Positions 8,531 to 17,325 of a DNA stretch of 64,000 nucleotides are shown here, in pieces. Position 1 is the stretch's first letter, and every line of letters begins with the position of its first letter. Position numbers and translations under genes: made by a program. The notes beneath the pieces were generated by a model. The model saw nothing but the letters and a program-made list of their open reading frames with translations. It made no database searches and had not been told where the DNA came from. The stretch is from the NCBI GenBank assembly GCA_024398615.1, contig JAKSIU010000005.1, positions 37,775-101,774 on the forward strand. Reading direction: 5' to 3'. This stretch comes from Bacteroidaceae bacterium. GTDB lineage: Bacteria > Bacteroidota > Bacteroidia > Bacteroidales > Bacteroidaceae.

Positions 8531-11032
8531 ATGAAAAGACTCTCACTGATTTTCCCGGTTCTTCTGCTGGCTGCCTGTTCTCAGGCACCTCAAGATGGAA
8601 ATGTTCTGCAGAACGGTAAATACACGGCTCTCGGATTGAATTTCGAAGAGCCGGTTCAGGCAACCGTCACTGTCCGCAAACACAGGATTGCTGACATTCA
8701 GATTACAGACGGCGGTAAGACTTACGACCAGTATAAGTCTGCATACAAAATCGTATCGGATCGCATTATTGAGGCACAGAACACTGACGTTGACGGTGTA
8801 ACAAGTGCAACCTATTCATCAAATGCAGTCAAGGAAGCTGTTGGGCGCGCATTGGCACAGGCCCGCGGTGAAATGCCGGTTGCCAAGGAAAAGGACCCCG
8901 TCAAGTTCAATCCCGGTACATATACAGGCCAGGCTAAGGGCTATGGAGGCCAGGTGCAGGTCAAGGTGACTTTCAGCGAAGATTCGGTCACAAACGTGAC
9001 TGTAGGTCAGCAGCGTGAGACTGCTCATGTTGGAGATGTGGCATTCAGTCATATGACGGACCGTATCGTCAAGGCAAACGGAACCGGAGTTGACGGTGTG
9101 ACAGGTGCAACATTCTCAAGTCATGCAGTCAAAGCCGCTGTCAATGATGCAGCAGTCCAGGCAGGCGTTACCAATCTGAATGCATTCATGCAGAACAGAT
9201 TCGAGTATCCTGTTCCCGAGCCATGGGAAATTTCCAGAGATGTCATAATAATAGGTGCCGGTGGCGCCGGACTCTGTGCCGGAGCTCAGGCCGCTCAGGA
9301 CGGAAATACAGTCCTTATTATTGAGAAAAACTATGAGATGGGTGGTAATACCCTTGTCTCCGGAGGTATTTACCAGAGCGTTGACCATAGTCTTGTATGG
9401 GAGGCTGACAGACCGGATGCCACAACAGCAATCGGCTTTGACGGCAAAATGCACAATAAGGTTCGTTCGACAGTCGGTTGCGTGAATGACCTGAAAGTCA
9501 TTTTGGGCTGGAACGAGGAACCTTTTGATGAATCCTATTACAAGGATCACGAGTTCGTGGCTGGCGATATAGTGGAACAGGCAAAGCACGGAGTGCATCA
9601 GGATTTCCTGCCAACTCTTAAAGAACTCAAGGGCGAGATTTCCGCATACCTCAAGTATGCCGAGCCCAAGCTTGCAAAGGGAATGCCGGAAAACCAGCTT
9701 ATCCAGTTCTCCACTACCAATCTTCATATCTTCCAGACATATTATGGCGGTTTGCGCCAGAGCGTTGACAAGAACGAATGGATTCATGGCGATTATGAAC
9801 TGATCAGACAGTTTGTAGAGGAAGGCGAACAGCTCAAGCCATGGCTCATGGAAATGGGCGTCGGCTTTACCGACAGCCAGTCAACGCTGGTTGGTGCTCT
9901 GTGGTATCGCGGAAATACAATGACAGGTTGGCATGGTACGTTTATGGGTATGGAAGGAAGTGCTTCAGGTAATTGGGGCTCATACGTCATGGCACCGTAT
10001 TCGACAATCATGAATGCCAATGCCGATAATATGGTCATGCTTTATACCGGTGCAGAGGAATTGATTTTCGAGAATGGACGTGTCTGCGGAGTGAAGGCTA
10101 CACGTGATGACGGAACCAAGGTCATTGCCCATGCAAATAAGGGTGTCATCATTGCAACAGGCGGATACGCGGCAAATATCCAGAAGGTTCTCAAAACCAA
10201 CAAGTACTGGTCACGTCAGTATCTGTCACCTACAATAGGTACTACTAACCGTTCATCGCTACGTGGAGACGGTCTTGATATGGCTCAGGCTGTCGGTGCT
10301 GCCACTGTCGGTATGGGATATACCCAGCTCCTGCCATTGGCTTATTCTGTGGACGGAGCCATTGCATTCGGTGGAGTGGAGAGTGCCGTATTCATAAGTC
10401 CGGCAACCGGAAAACGTTATATTGACGAATGTTCCGAACGTGACGTGCTTTCGTTGGCTGCCTTCCGTAACGGAATAGATAAGGATAATTCGAAGGGTGT
10501 ATTCCTGTATGTAACCCGCGGCTTTGGCATGGGCTTTGCAGGAATGGGAGCTTTTGGAGGTGATAATCCCGGCAAGGAATGGGGACGCAAGGGCTCGCAG
10601 CTTGGCGAACTGTTCCAGGAAATTGGCCTTGAAACCGATGCTGAAACTGTCAGACAGACCATACGCAACTATGATATGGCCGTTATGGAAGGCCGCGAAC
10701 CTGAAGATGCAGGCAAACGTCATCCCATTGACCTTATCGGCAATGTCCGTCGTAATGCTGACGGCAGTTATGACAAGGACAGTTACGATCTTGAGAATGC
10801 CAATCTGCGTGTACGTCTGATGGCACCTTCGACTCATCACACTATGGGTGGACTTAAGGTAGACCTTGACCGTCACGTGCTTGACGAAAACGGCAAGATT
10901 ATTCCCGGACTCTATGCTGCGGGTGAAGTTACTGGAGGATTCTTTGGCGGTAACCGTCTTGGAGGTAATGCTCTGACAGAAGTTATGGCATCGGGTCGAA
11001 TTGCAGCCCGTTCAGTACAGAAGGACAATTGA
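8531..11032 (+). CDS. Exported flavoprotein reductase: two FMN_bind domains plus fumarate-reductase-type FAD domain
   Basis: This is an 833-residue lipoprotein (lipid Cys16, LLAAC). Two FMN_bind domains follow, with flavinylation motifs TSATYS (Thr94) and TGATFS (Thr194). An FAD_binding_2 domain starts with GAGGAG at 242-247. Hallmarks of the flavocytochrome-c/urocanate-reductase family are present: GKRYIDECSERD (containing the proton-donor Arg), HHTMGGLKVD and GGNRLGGNALTEV. It has no haem motif and no NAD domain. The predicted reaction is reduction of a C=C bond in an organic acid outside the cytoplasm, with electrons reaching FAD through two covalent FMNs. The substrate (fumarate, urocanate or another enoate) cannot be told. 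Its place right after rnfA suggests Rnf as electron source, which is an inference. Confidence 0.88.
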   Translation: MKRLSLIFPVLLLAACSQAPQDGNVLQNGKYTALGLNFEEPVQATVTVRKHRIADIQITDGGKTYDQYKSAYKIVSDRIIEAQNTDVDGVTSATYSSNAVKEAVGRALAQARGEMPVAKEKDPVKFNPGTYTGQAKGYGGQVQVKVTFSEDSVTNVTVGQQRETAHVGDVAFSHMTDRIVKANGTGVDGVTGATFSSHAVKAAVNDAAVQAGVTNLNAFMQNRFEYPVPEPWEISRDVIIIGAGGAGLCAGAQAAQDGNTVLIIEKNYEMGGNTLVSGGIYQSVDHSLVWEADRPDATTAIGFDGKMHNKVRSTVGCVNDLKVILGWNEEPFDESYYKDHEFVAGDIVEQAKHGVHQDFLPTLKELKGEISAYLKYAEPKLAKGMPENQLIQFSTTNLHIFQTYYGGLRQSVDKNEWIHGDYELIRQFVEEGEQLKPWLMEMGVGFTDSQSTLVGALWYRGNTMTGWHGTFMGMEGSASGNWGSYVMAPYSTIMNANADNMVMLYTGAEELIFENGRVCGVKATRDDGTKVIAHANKGVIIATGGYAANIQKVLKTNKYWSRQYLSPTIGTTNRSSLRGDGLDMAQAVGAATVGMGYTQLLPLAYSVDGAIAFGGVESAVFISPATGKRYIDECSERDVLSLAAFRNGIDKDNSKGVFLYVTRGFGMGFAGMGAFGGDNPGKEWGRKGSQLGELFQEIGLETDAETVRQTIRNYDMAVMEGREPEDAGKRHPIDLIGNVRRNADGSYDKDSYDLENANLRVRLMAPSTHHTMGGLKVDLDRHVLDENGKIIPGLYAAGEVTGGFFGGNRLGGNALTEVMASGRIAARSVQKDN

Positions 11033-11041
11033 TTTGAAACA

Positions 11042-11962
11042 ATGATAGCTTTCCCGAATGCGAAGATAAACATAGGACTCAATGTCGTGCGCAAGCGTGA
11101 AGACGGCTACCACGACATAGAGACCGTGTTCTATCCTGTGAACCTGCAGGACGCGCTTGAGGTGTCGCTTATGCGCCCGCTTGATCCGTCACAGCTTATT
11201 GCACGTATCGAGGCCGGCAAACTGGTCCAGCCTGACGATGCGCTGCCGTTCTTCAAGTCACGTCGCAAGAAGGAAAGCCTGCCGTGCTGCCAGCTTGAAA
11301 TGTCGGGTATTGACAACCCTTTCCCGGCACAGGACAATCTGGTTGTCAAGGCCTATATGATGATGCTTGAGGACTTTGATCTTCCGGCAATCGACATCAG
11401 ACTCTACAAGCATATCCCAACCGGTGCAGGACTAGGCGGCGGGTCATCGGACTGCGCTTCCATGCTGGATCTGCTGAACCGTCGCTTCAATCTGCGACTC
11501 AGGGACAGCGCTCTGGAACGCTATGCCGCACGCTTGGGCTCGGACTGTCCATTCTTCATTTCCGGTCAGCCGTCACTTGCCACTGGTCGTGGAGAAATAC
11601 TCAAACCGGTCAAACTGTCGCTTGCCGGCTATACTATCCTCCTGGTAAAGCCCGATGTGCATGTGAGCACGTCGCAGGCATATGCAGGCGTGACTCCGCA
11701 CGAACCTGAACTGTCGCTGGAGGAAAGCATTATGCGTCCTGTCGAAGAGTGGAAAGATTGCGTCAATAACGATTTTGAACCGTCTGTCTTCGATCGTTTT
11801 CCGGTACTGGCTGAGATTAAGGAGAAACTTTACTCTCTTGGAGCTGTCTATGCGTCAATGACCGGTTCCGGTTCGACTGTCTATGGCCTGTTCAGCAAAC
11901 CGTTGGATTATCCACAGGACCTGTTCAAAAATATGTTCACATGTCAGCGTGAACTCTTTTGA
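11042..11962 (+). CDS. ispE: 4-diphosphocytidyl-2-C-methyl-D-erythritol kinase
   Basis: IspE phosphorylates the 2-OH of CDP-methylerythritol in the MEP route to isoprenoids. It is a GHMP kinase: N-terminal PNAKINIGLNVV and DGYHDIETVFYP, the ATP loop PTGAGLGGGSSDCA, and the C-terminal ASMTGSGSTVYGLF. The 306 residues exceed the usual 280-290 through a charged insert near residues 55-80. It begins 9 bases after the flavoprotein gene, so it may share the rnf transcript. The -33 box of the dnaB promoter overlaps its stop codon. Confidence 0.96.
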   Translation: MIAFPNAKINIGLNVVRKREDGYHDIETVFYPVNLQDALEVSLMRPLDPSQLIARIEAGKLVQPDDALPFFKSRRKKESLPCCQLEMSGIDNPFPAQDNLVVKAYMMMLEDFDLPAIDIRLYKHIPTGAGLGGGSSDCASMLDLLNRRFNLRLRDSALERYAARLGSDCPFFISGQPSLATGRGEILKPVKLSLAGYTILLVKPDVHVSTSQAYAGVTPHEPELSLEESIMRPVEEWKDCVNNDFEPSVFDRFPVLAEIKEKLYSLGAVYASMTGSGSTVYGLFSKPLDYPQDLFKNMFTCQRELF

Positions 11963-11989
11963 ATAATCCGGGTCAATAGTCTATCTTTG
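11958..11989 (+). promoter_or_regulatory. dnaB promoter
   Basis: TTTG at 11958-11961, 20 bases, then TATCTTTG at 11982-11989: full consensus. The -33 box overlaps the ispE stop codon. The predicted leader to ATG 12043 is about 47 bases. Confidence 0.8.
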
Positions 11990-12042
11990 TCGTCCCGTCT
12001 TTAGAAAACGGGCCGAAATTCACGTCAATATTGGAAGCCGCC

Positions 12043-13548
12043 ATGCCCGAACAGTCACAGAAACGCCGTCGTCCCCAAACGGACCAGAATATAGTCCTGA
12101 ACCATTTGCAGCCACAGGCCCTCGAACTTGAAGAGGCTGTTGTGGGTGCACTTATGATTGAACAGGATGCGTTTCCCAAGGTCAGCGACATACTGACGCC
12201 GGAATCCTTCTATGACCATAGACACAAGGTCATATATGAGGCGGTGGCCAACCTCTCACTGAACCAGCGTCCTATTGACATTCTGACAGTTACCGAACAG
12301 TTGCGTTCCAGCGGCACGCTGGAAGAGGCCGGAGGTCCGTTGTATGTCACACAGCTGGCCGGCAAGGTCACGTCATCGGCCCATATTGACTATCATGCTC
12401 GCATCATTGCGCAAAAGGCAATGGCCCGCGAACTGATAAGTTTTACCAGCGAAATCCAGAGTCTGGCTTTTGATGATACGACCGATATTTCCGAACTTCT
12501 GAACGATGCCGAGTCACGTCTGTTCCAGATTGCCCACAAGAACGTGAAGAAGGATTTCGAATCAATCGAAACGGTCCTTGACGAATCAATGAAGCGAATC
12601 CATACGGCATCCAAACGTGCTCAGGGTATGAGCGGACTGGCCAGTGGATTCAATGATTTGGACAACATCACATCGGGCTGGCAGAACTCCGACCTTATCA
12701 TTCTGGCCGCGCGTCCTGCAATGGGCAAGACCGCTTTTGCCCTGTCCATGGCCAAGAATATTGCAGTGAACAATGAACAGCCGGTTGCCGTGTTCTCACT
12801 TGAAATGAGCAATGTGCAGCTGGTCAACCGTCTTATCTCAAGCGTATGTGAGATACCGGGAAACAAGCTGCGTGACGGACGTCTGGCTCCATACGAATGG
12901 AAAGTTCTTGACAGCAAGGTGAATGCATTGCAGAATGCTCCTATCTATCTGGATGATACTCCATCCCTGTCCATTACAGAATTCAGGACCAAGGCTATCC
13001 GCCTTAAGAACGAGCATGACATAAAGCTCATAATCATAGACTATCTGCAGCTGATGAACGCCAGCGGCATTCGTTTCGGAAACCGTCAGGAGGAAATCAG
13101 CACCATCTCCCGTAACCTCAAGGGTATTGCCAAGGAGCTGGATATACCGATTATCGCGCTCTCGCAGCTGAACCGTGGCGTGGAGGGTCGTGAGGGCTAT
13201 GAGGGCAAGAGACCGATGCTGAGCGATTTGCGTGAATCGGGCGCTATCGAGCAGGATGCCGATATCGTATGCTTCATACATCGTCCTGAGTATTACAAGA
13301 TTTATGAGGACAATAACCATAATGATCTTCATGGTGTTGCCGAGATTATCATAGCCAAGCATCGTAACGGTGGAGTGGGTGACGTGCGTCTGTCATTCCG
13401 CAGTGATCTGGCTCTGTTCGACAATATTGGCGGTGGTGGCAAGGGCAGTGTCCGCCGATCCAAGATGAACGAGGACGAGCCGCTTCCTGACGATCCGCTG
13501 GAGGGCTCATCTCCTGTCCCTGACAATATGGGCGACTACCCGTTCTGA
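12043..13548 (+). CDS. dnaB: Replicative DNA helicase
   Basis: DnaB is the hexameric 5'-3' fork helicase. The N-terminal primase-interacting domain (residues 20-125, from LELEEAVVGALMIEQDAF) is joined to a RecA-like ATPase with Walker A ARPAMGKTAFA near residue 225, Walker B LIIIDYLQLM, and the arginine-finger region LSQLNRGVEGR with SDLRESGAIEQDAD. Length is 501 residues. No intein interrupts the ATPase motifs. ATG 12043 was preferred to the TTG at 12031. The acidic tail ending PDNMGDYPF is normal in this phylum. A weak GC hairpin (13566-13585) followed by TTCAATTTT may end the transcript. Confidence 0.97.
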   Translation: MPEQSQKRRRPQTDQNIVLNHLQPQALELEEAVVGALMIEQDAFPKVSDILTPESFYDHRHKVIYEAVANLSLNQRPIDILTVTEQLRSSGTLEEAGGPLYVTQLAGKVTSSAHIDYHARIIAQKAMARELISFTSEIQSLAFDDTTDISELLNDAESRLFQIAHKNVKKDFESIETVLDESMKRIHTASKRAQGMSGLASGFNDLDNITSGWQNSDLIILAARPAMGKTAFALSMAKNIAVNNEQPVAVFSLEMSNVQLVNRLISSVCEIPGNKLRDGRLAPYEWKVLDSKVNALQNAPIYLDDTPSLSITEFRTKAIRLKNEHDIKLIIIDYLQLMNASGIRFGNRQEEISTISRNLKGIAKELDIPIIALSQLNRGVEGREGYEGKRPMLSDLRESGAIEQDADIVCFIHRPEYYKIYEDNNHNDLHGVAEIIIAKHRNGGVGDVRLSFRSDLALFDNIGGGGKGSVRRSKMNEDEPLPDDPLEGSSPVPDNMGDYPF

Positions 13549-13631
13549 CATCTCCTGTTTCCGTGGCCGGTCCATTGCGTCCGGCTTCAATTTTGTATGC
13601 GTGTTTTTTCTATAAGGTGCAAATAATTTTG

Positions 13632-13639
13632 TACCTTTG
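13632..13639 (+). promoter_or_regulatory. pheT promoter -7 box
   Basis: TACCTTTG is an exact -7 match, 33 bases before the ATG at 13673. No convincing TTTG stands at the right distance upstream. A TTG in the same frame at 13637 falls inside the box, which argues for the later ATG. Confidence 0.65.
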
Positions 13640-13672
13640 CCCATCTGTACACAAAAACGGATTTTTTACACA

Positions 13673-16168
13673 ATGAACGTTTCATATAAATGGCTCAAGG
13701 AGTATGTTGATTTCGACATGACTCCGGACGAGGTTGCAGCAGCGCTTACATCGGTAGGCCTTGAAGTTGACGGTGTTGAAGAAGTTCAGTCTGTAAAGGG
13801 CGGACTCAAGGATATAGTGATAGGTCAGGTCCTGACCTGTGTGGAACATCCCAATTCTGACCATCTGCATGTCACAACGGTTGATCTGGGTGATGGCGGC
13901 GAGCCGCAGCAGATTGTCTGCGGTGCTCCCAATGTGGCGCAGGGTCAGAAAGTCGTGGTTGCCACATTGGGTGCCAAGATTTATGAAGGTGACGAATGCT
14001 TCACAATCAAGCCGTCCAAACTGCGTGGTGTCGAATCAAAGGGCATGCTCTGCTCTCAGAAGGAACTTGGACTTGGGACCGATCATTCCGGTATCATGGT
14101 ACTGCCCGACGACGCTGTTCCCGGCACTCCTGCTGCACAGTATTTCAATCTGGAATCGGACTTTGTCATCGAGGTTGACATTACCCCGAATCATGCCGAT
14201 GCTTGCTCACATTGGGGCGTAGCACGCGATTTCTACGCATGGCTCCTGCAGAACGGAAAGCAGACCGCACTGCACCGTCCGTCGGACGAAACGTTCAAGG
14301 TTGACAGTCACTCGTTGGAAATTCCTGTCGAGGTTATGAATGCGGAGGCATGCCCGCGTTACGCAGGTGTCAGCATCAAGGGCGTGACCGTAAAGGAAAG
14401 TCCGGAATGGCTCAAGAACCGACTCTCAACCATCGGACTCCATCCAATCAATAACATTGTTGACGTTACCAACTACATACTGTTCGCTTACGGACAGCCG
14501 CTTCACAGCTTTGATGCTGACCGCATCAAGGGTGGCAAGGTGGTTGTAAGGACCATGCCGGAAGGCACTCTGTTCACAACTCTTGACGGCATTGAAAGAA
14601 AGCTGTCTGAACGCGACCTGATGATTTGCAACGCTCAGGAACCTATGTGTCTGGCCGGAGTGTTCGGCGGACTGGAATCTGGTATCAGCGATTCGACGGT
14701 CAATGTGTTCCTGGAGAGCGCATACTTCCATCCTACCTGGATTCGCAAGAGCGCACGCCGTCATGGACTGAGCACTGACGCCAGTTTCCGTTTCGAGCGT
14801 GGCATTGACCCCAACGGTGTCATCTATGCTCTGAAACAGGCAGCCATGATGATCAAGGAACTTGCCGGAGGTGAGATAGCTATGGAAATCACAGACACTT
14901 ATCCAGCCCCGATGCAGGATTTCGAAGTCGACTTCCAGTTCGATTATGCTGACCGTCTCATAGGTAAGGTTCTGGACCGTCAGGTCATGAAGAACATTGT
15001 TGAGAATCTTGGCATAAAGGTAACTGAATTCAACGCAAACGGCATGAAACTTATGGTTCCGCCTTTCCGCGTTGACGTTCAGCGTCCCTGTGATATAGTT
15101 GAGGAAATACTTAGAATATACGGATATAACAACATTGATTTCGGAAAGTCAGTCCAGTCAAGCCTGACCGTACAGGGTGAGGTTGACCGTTCGCACAAGA
15201 TGCAGGATCTGGTATCGGAGCAACTTGTAGGTTGCGGATTCAATGAAATCCTGAACAACTCGCTGACACGTGCTGCATATTATGACGGCATGACCAACTG
15301 TCCTCCCGAAAAGCTTGTCCGTCTTATGAACCCGCTCAGTGCCGATCTGAATGTACTGCGTCAGTCCCTGCTGTTCGGTGGCCTGGAAAGCCTGTCACAC
15401 AACATACGCCGTCAGAACGCCGACCTGAGGTTCTTCGAATTCGGAAAATGCTATTATTTCGATGCGGAAAAGCGTAAGGCAATCTCTGAGCCCGATGCAG
15501 AAGGAAAGCCCCAGAATCCTATCCGCGCCTATTCGGAAGACAACCGTCTGGGTATGTGGATTACCGGCAACCGCGTCGCCGATTCATGGGCACACGCTAA
15601 TGAAAAGGCATCGGCCTATGAACTGAAGGCATACGTGCTGAACGTGTTCGCACGTCTTGGCCTTGGCAAGGACAAGTATCAGATAGAGGAGTTCAGTGAC
15701 GATATCTTCCAGGATGGTCTGCGTTACAAGCTGCGTTCCGGCAAGACTCTGGCCGAACTTGGAACCGTAAAGCGCACACTGCTCAAGATGACCGATGTTG
15801 ATAATGAGGTGTTCTTTGCCGATATCCGTTGGGATGAGCTCATGAAGGCTACCAGAAAGAATAAGGTAAGCTATACCGAACTGCCCAAATATCCGGCCGT
15901 ACGTCGTGACCTGGCCCTGCTCATTGACAGCAGCATCAAGTTCCAGGATATTGAACGTCTGGCTTTCCAGACTGAAAACAAGCTGCTCAAGCAGGTTTCC
16001 CTGTTCGATGTCTATGAGGGCAAGAATCTTGAGGTTGGCAAGAAGAGCTACGCAGTAAGTTTCCTGCTGCAGGATGAATCGCAGACACTGAATGATGTCA
16101 TGATTGAGAAGGTCATGGCCAAGCTCATCAAGGCAATGCAGGAGAAACTTGATGCGAAACTGAGATAA
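13673..16168 (+). CDS. pheT: Phenylalanyl-tRNA synthetase beta subunit
   Basis: PheT forms the alpha2-beta2 synthetase with PheS and provides editing and tRNA binding. The 831 residues show the N-terminal MNVSYKWLKEYVDF, an EMAP-II-like tRNA-binding domain (about 40-150, HPNSDHLHVTTVDLG), B3/B4 editing region (ITPNHADACSHWGVARD, GLHPINNIVDVTNYI), B5 domain, catalytic-like core (HGLSTDASFRFERG) and C-terminal FDX-ACB domain (YTELPKYPAVRRDLALLID). pheS is not adjacent, which is common in Bacteroidetes. yebC follows 24 bases later. Confidence 0.97.
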   Translation: MNVSYKWLKEYVDFDMTPDEVAAALTSVGLEVDGVEEVQSVKGGLKDIVIGQVLTCVEHPNSDHLHVTTVDLGDGGEPQQIVCGAPNVAQGQKVVVATLGAKIYEGDECFTIKPSKLRGVESKGMLCSQKELGLGTDHSGIMVLPDDAVPGTPAAQYFNLESDFVIEVDITPNHADACSHWGVARDFYAWLLQNGKQTALHRPSDETFKVDSHSLEIPVEVMNAEACPRYAGVSIKGVTVKESPEWLKNRLSTIGLHPINNIVDVTNYILFAYGQPLHSFDADRIKGGKVVVRTMPEGTLFTTLDGIERKLSERDLMICNAQEPMCLAGVFGGLESGISDSTVNVFLESAYFHPTWIRKSARRHGLSTDASFRFERGIDPNGVIYALKQAAMMIKELAGGEIAMEITDTYPAPMQDFEVDFQFDYADRLIGKVLDRQVMKNIVENLGIKVTEFNANGMKLMVPPFRVDVQRPCDIVEEILRIYGYNNIDFGKSVQSSLTVQGEVDRSHKMQDLVSEQLVGCGFNEILNNSLTRAAYYDGMTNCPPEKLVRLMNPLSADLNVLRQSLLFGGLESLSHNIRRQNADLRFFEFGKCYYFDAEKRKAISEPDAEGKPQNPIRAYSEDNRLGMWITGNRVADSWAHANEKASAYELKAYVLNVFARLGLGKDKYQIEEFSDDIFQDGLRYKLRSGKTLAELGTVKRTLLKMTDVDNEVFFADIRWDELMKATRKNKVSYTELPKYPAVRRDLALLIDSSIKFQDIERLAFQTENKLLKQVSLFDVYEGKNLEVGKKSYAVSFLLQDESQTLNDVMIEKVMAKLIKAMQEKLDAKLR

Positions 16169-16192
16169 TCATAACAAATAAATACATTCACA

Positions 16193-16927
16193 ATGGGAAG
16201 AGCATTTGAATTCAGAAAGGCCCGTAAGCTGAAGCGCTGGGGCAACATGGCTAAGACATTTACACGTATCGGCAAGCAGATCTCCATTGCCGTCAAGGCC
16301 GGTGGTCCGGATCCCGACAACAATGCCGCACTGCGTGCAATCATCGCTACCGCAAAGCATGAGAACATGCCTAAGGATAACGTTGAACGCGCCATCAAGA
16401 ACGCAATGGGCAAGGATACCAAGGACTATAAGGAAATGAACTATGAAGGTTACGGTCCTCACGGAATTGCCATCTACGTTGAAACACTTACTGACAACAC
16501 GACCCGTACGGTTGCAAATGTACGTTCAGTCTTCACAAAGTTCGGTGGTACATTAGGAACCAGCGGCAGCCTGGACTTCATGTTCAGCCACAAGTCAATG
16601 TTCACAATCAAACAGAAGGACGGCGTTGATATGGACGACCTGATTCTGGAGCTCATTGATCTTGGTGTCGAAGACGAATACGATGTTGATGAGGAAGAGG
16701 GCGAAATCACTCTGTACGGTGATCCCAAGTCGTTTGCAGCCATTCAGAAGTGGTTTGAAGAGAACGGCTTCGAGGTGAAGGCAGCTGAATTCACACGTAT
16801 TCCGAATGACCTGAAGGACGTTACTCCAGAGCAGCGTGAAACAATCGATAAGATTGTCGAGCGTCTTGATGAGGATGACGATGTTCAGAATGTTTACACC
16901 AACATGCGTCCTCTTGACGAAGAGTAA
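16193..16927 (+). CDS. YebC/PmpR family DNA-binding/translation-associated protein
   Basis: A 244-residue member of the YebC/TACO1 family. The N-terminus MGRAFEFRKARKLKRWGNMAK is a variant of the usual AGHSKWANIKHRK start, followed by FTRIGKQISIAVKAGG, PDNNAALRAIIATAKHENMP and NYEGYGPHGIAIYVETLTDN. Members were described as transcription regulators and, more recently, as helpers of ribosomes on proline-rich stretches; which role applies here is open. It follows pheT by 24 bases and ends before a strong hairpin. Confidence 0.93.
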   Translation: MGRAFEFRKARKLKRWGNMAKTFTRIGKQISIAVKAGGPDPDNNAALRAIIATAKHENMPKDNVERAIKNAMGKDTKDYKEMNYEGYGPHGIAIYVETLTDNTTRTVANVRSVFTKFGGTLGTSGSLDFMFSHKSMFTIKQKDGVDMDDLILELIDLGVEDEYDVDEEEGEITLYGDPKSFAAIQKWFEENGFEVKAAEFTRIPNDLKDVTPEQRETIDKIVERLDEDDDVQNVYTNMRPLDEE

Positions 16928-16949
16928 TTAAGTTAAATCTGTTAAATAT

Positions 16950-16993
16950 TTACGGCATTGTTGCTATGGTTTGGCAATAATGCCGTAATTTTG
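16950..16993 (+). terminator. Terminator hairpin of yebC overlapping the next promoter
   Basis: Two 15-base arms (16950-16964 and 16974-16988, TTACGGCATTGTTGC and its near-complement, one mismatch) flank a 9-base loop, with TTTTG directly after. This is a good intrinsic terminator for the pheT-yebC transcript. Its last bases are also the first bases of the -7 box TAATTTTG (16986-16993) of the next gene. Confidence 0.75.
16961..16993 (+). promoter_or_regulatory. Promoter of the winged-helix gene
   Basis: A TTG at 16961-16963, 22 bases, then TAATTTTG at 16986-16993. The -7 box is exact; the spacing is slightly long. The whole element is inside the yebC terminator palindrome. The ATG is 30 bases downstream. 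Confidence 0.55.
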
Positions 16994-17022
16994 TGCCCGA
17001 TTTAATACTTAACAAAACTAAT

Positions 17023-17220
17023 ATGAACGAAAAAGTTGGAGAGTTCGCCGGTGCAATCTGGCACGCTCTGGATGGAAAGAACGCACTTTCAATGAAGGAA
17101 ATCAAGAAGGCTGCAAAACTGAAAAACGATGAATTCTATCTTGGCATGGGTTGGCTTCTGCGTGAAGACAAGATCAATGTCACAGAAGGTGAAGAAGAAA
17201 ACTATTACGCACTGAAGTGA
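17023..17220 (+). CDS. Small winged helix-turn-helix protein (DUF2582-like)
   Basis: This 65-residue protein, MNEKVGEFAGAIWHALDGKN and onward, reads as one winged-helix domain: helix (VGEFAGAIWHAL), second helix (SMKEIKKAAKL), recognition-type helix (NDEFYLGMGWLLREDK) and a wing (INVTEGEEENYYAL). Stand-alone winged-helix proteins of this type are common in Bacteroidales and have no settled function. It has its own promoter. ATG 17023 is preferred over an upstream TTG (16993) that overlaps the -7 box. Confidence 0.8.
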   Translation: MNEKVGEFAGAIWHALDGKNALSMKEIKKAAKLKNDEFYLGMGWLLREDKINVTEGEEENYYALK

Positions 17221-17276
17221 TTTCGTATCGCGAAGCGTAAGACGTAACGTTTTTTCTTCCCAATAGGGACTTGCTG

Positions 17277-17309
17277 AAATCCCGGAAACCGTACGGCTCT
17301 CCGGGATTT
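17277..17309. terminator. Hairpin between the winged-helix gene and the alkyltransferase fusion
   Basis: AAATCCCGG (17277-17285) pairs perfectly with CCGGGATTT (17301-17309); the loop itself contains the palindrome CCGTACGG. It has no U-run and lies 5 bases before the next -7 box, so it could be a terminator remnant or a protein-binding site over the promoter. Function is unproven. Confidence 0.5.
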
Positions 17310-17313
17310 GTCA

Positions 17314-17321
17314 TATCTTTG
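17314..17321 (+). promoter_or_regulatory. -7 box of the alkyltransferase-glycosylase gene (leaderless start)
   Basis: TATCTTTG is an exact -7 match whose last base is only 4 bases before the ATG at 17326. Transcription would start at or beside the start codon. No TTTG is visible 19-21 bases upstream; that place is filled by a hairpin. Confidence 0.6.
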
Positions 17322-17325
17322 CAAT

